Assembly: GCA_025963955.1 (NCBI GenBank)
Contig: JAOPZU010000605.1
Span: forward strand, 1-5,780
Length of the DNA stretch: 5,780 nt
DNA from: Solirubrobacterales bacterium
GTDB taxonomy: Bacteria; Actinomycetota; Thermoleophilia; Solirubrobacterales; Solirubrobacteraceae
Direction: 5' to 3'
In this document: piece by piece, positions 4,679 to 5,780 of the stretch
Layout of the letters: the number at the start of each line of letters is the position of its first letter
How positions within the stretch are numbered: the first letter of the stretch is position 1
Notes under the pieces: generated by a model
Told to the model about the DNA's origin: nothing
The model's database searches: none
Seen by the model: only the letters and a program-made list of their open reading frames with translations
Program-made: the position numbers and the translations under genes

Positions 4679-5780
4679 GTGCGCACCCCGGACGTGGTCA
4701 TCATCGGCGCGGGTGCCGCCGGCCTGATGTGCGCCATGACCGCCGCCGCCCGCGGTCGACGGGTGCTGCTCGTCGACCACGCGAACAAGGCCGGCAAGAA
4801 GATCCTCATGTCCGGCGGCGGCCGCTGCAACTTCACGAACATGTACGCGGAGCCGGACAACTTCTTCTCCCAGAACGAGCACTTCTGCAAGTCCGCGCTC
4901 GCCCGCTACAGCCCGTGGGACTTCGTCGCGCTGGTCGACCGGCACGGCATCCCGTACTCCGAGAAGAAGCTCGGGCAGCTCTTCTGCGACACGACGTCCA
5001 GGGCCATCCGTGACCTGCTGGTGGACGAGTGCCGGCAGGCGGGGGTCGAGCTGCACCTGGAGACCGCGGTCCGCGCCATCGAGAGGACGGACGACGGGTA
5101 CGCGCTGGACACCGACCTCGGCCCGGTCGCGGCCCCCTCGGTGGTGATCGCCACCGGCGGCCTGTCGATCCCGACGATGGGCGCGACGGGGTTCGGCTAC
5201 GAGATCGCCCGCCGGTTCGGCCATACCGTGATCCCGACCCGCGCGGGCCTCGTGCCCCTCATCATCACCGACGAGCTCAAGGAGCTGTGCACCGAGCTGT
5301 CGGGCACCTCGGCTGCCGCCGTGGTGAGCTGTAACGGGCAGAGCTTCCGCGAGAACATCCTCTTCACCCACCGCGGTCTCAGCGGCCCGGCGGTCCTGCA
5401 GATCTCCTCCTTCTGGCGGCTCGGCGACGCCGTGAGCATCGACCTGCTGCCCGACCACGACGCCCGGGAGTGGCTGCAGGCGCAGCACCTCGCGCGCCCG
5501 GACAGTGAGCTGAGGACCGTTCTCGGCGAGCTGTTCACCAAGAAGATGGCCACGCTGCTCGCGGAGCGCTGGTTCACCTCGAAGCCGATGAAGCGGTACA
5601 CGCCCGCCGAGCTGCACGAGATCGCCGAGGGGCTCAGCGCCTGGACGGTGGTCCCTGCCGGCACCGAGGGCTACCGCACCGCCGAGGTCACCCTGGGCGG
5701 CGTCGACACGCGCGAGATCTCGCCGAAGACGATGGAGTCGCGCAAGAGCCCCGGCCTCTACTTCATCGGCGAGGTCCTGG
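4679..5780 (+). CDS. HI0933/YhiN ('BaiN/RdsA-like') family NAD(P)/FAD-dependent oxidoreductase, 3'-truncated by window edge
   Basis: A predicted cytosolic FAD flavoprotein of the HI0933/YhiN family, of which 367 codons are visible. The family is about 390-420 residues, so roughly the last 30-50 are missing. The N-terminal Rossmann dinucleotide-binding motif DVVIIGAGAAGLMCAM (residues 5-20) is followed by AGKKILMSGGGRCNFTN (38-54), the family hallmark. SVVIATGGLSIPTMGATGFGYEIARRFGH (154-182) is the second FAD-contacting segment, then FTHRGLSGPAVLQ (229-241) and, near the end, AEVTLGGVDTREISPKTMESRKSPGLYFIGEVL (335-367). The remaining family signature (D-x-x-G-x-x-GGYN-x-Q) lies beyond the edge. 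GTG 4679-4681 is chosen because it places the dinucleotide fold at the usual N-terminal distance. The label BaiN comes from a bile-acid reductase of gut clostridia and is applied too broadly; substrate here is unknown. It may be its own leaderless transcript or be read through from the MpsC-family gene. Confidence 0.93.
   Translation, partial: MRTPDVVIIGAGAAGLMCAMTAAARGRRVLLVDHANKAGKKILMSGGGRCNFTNMYAEPDNFFSQNEHFCKSALARYSPWDFVALVDRHGIPYSEKKLGQLFCDTTSRAIRDLLVDECRQAGVELHLETAVRAIERTDDGYALDTDLGPVAAPSVVIATGGLSIPTMGATGFGYEIARRFGHTVIPTRAGLVPLIITDELKELCTELSGTSAAAVVSCNGQSFRENILFTHRGLSGPAVLQISSFWRLGDAVSIDLLPDHDAREWLQAQHLARPDSELRTVLGELFTKKMATLLAERWFTSKPMKRYTPAELHEIAEGLSAWTVVPAGTEGYRTAEVTLGGVDTREISPKTMESRKSPGLYFIGEVL

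Noticed and set aside
4595..5617. Minus-strand open frame of 340 codons opposite the flavoprotein, and a similar one at 4018-4890
   Set aside because: The plus strand encodes an unmistakable FAD protein and MpsC-family protein there; the minus-strand translations are R/G/H/V-rich shadows.
1..5780. CRISPR arrays, insertion sequences, attachment sites or toxin-antitoxin pairs
   Set aside because: No regularly spaced repeats, transposase or integrase motifs, terminal inverted repeats or toxin-antitoxin-like small gene pairs were found on either strand.

Overview
The window is about 70% GC by eye, densely packed, and has the strong third-position GC bias that creates long false reading frames on both strands. 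Gene content and style suggest a high-GC actinobacterium, most likely the Thermoleophilia/Solirubrobacterales group. The pointers are a Solirubrobacterales-like TetR regulator, an MpsC/DUF2294 protein, a STAS-type C-terminal remnant and a probably leaderless GTG start. The placement is inference from protein style and is not proven by the window.

Layout from left to right: (1) the 3' two-thirds of an ABC1/AarF/UbiB-type atypical kinase gene on the + strand, cut by the window edge. (2) A convergent junction of only 14 bp to a minus-strand operon. An 8-bp perfect inverted repeat here contains both stop codons and looks like a shared bidirectional terminator. (3) A two-gene minus-strand operon: a DHA2-type 14-helix MFS drug exporter followed by a TetR repressor whose ATG overlaps the exporter stop in ATGA. 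(4) A control region of about 150 bp upstream of the exporter. It carries two copies (17 of 20 positions identical) of a dyad operator in opposite orientations, with a -10-like hexamer between them. (5) A + strand DUF1801 gene. (6) A gene-poor stretch at 3913-4236 with an AT-richer island, a truncated remnant of a STAS-domain (anti-sigma-factor antagonist-like) gene, and two GC hairpins. (7) An MpsC/DUF2294-family gene. (8) The first 367 codons of a HI0933/YhiN ('BaiN-like') flavoprotein running off the right edge.

The one clear functional unit is the exporter-TetR pair. The regulator is made from the same transcript as the pump and probably binds the twin dyads over the pump promoter, so pump and repressor would be induced together and shut off together. 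The other genes look like independent single-gene units. I found no evidence of a wholly new multi-gene system. The most informative unexplained structures are the twin operators, the stop-codon-spanning hairpin and the STAS remnant.
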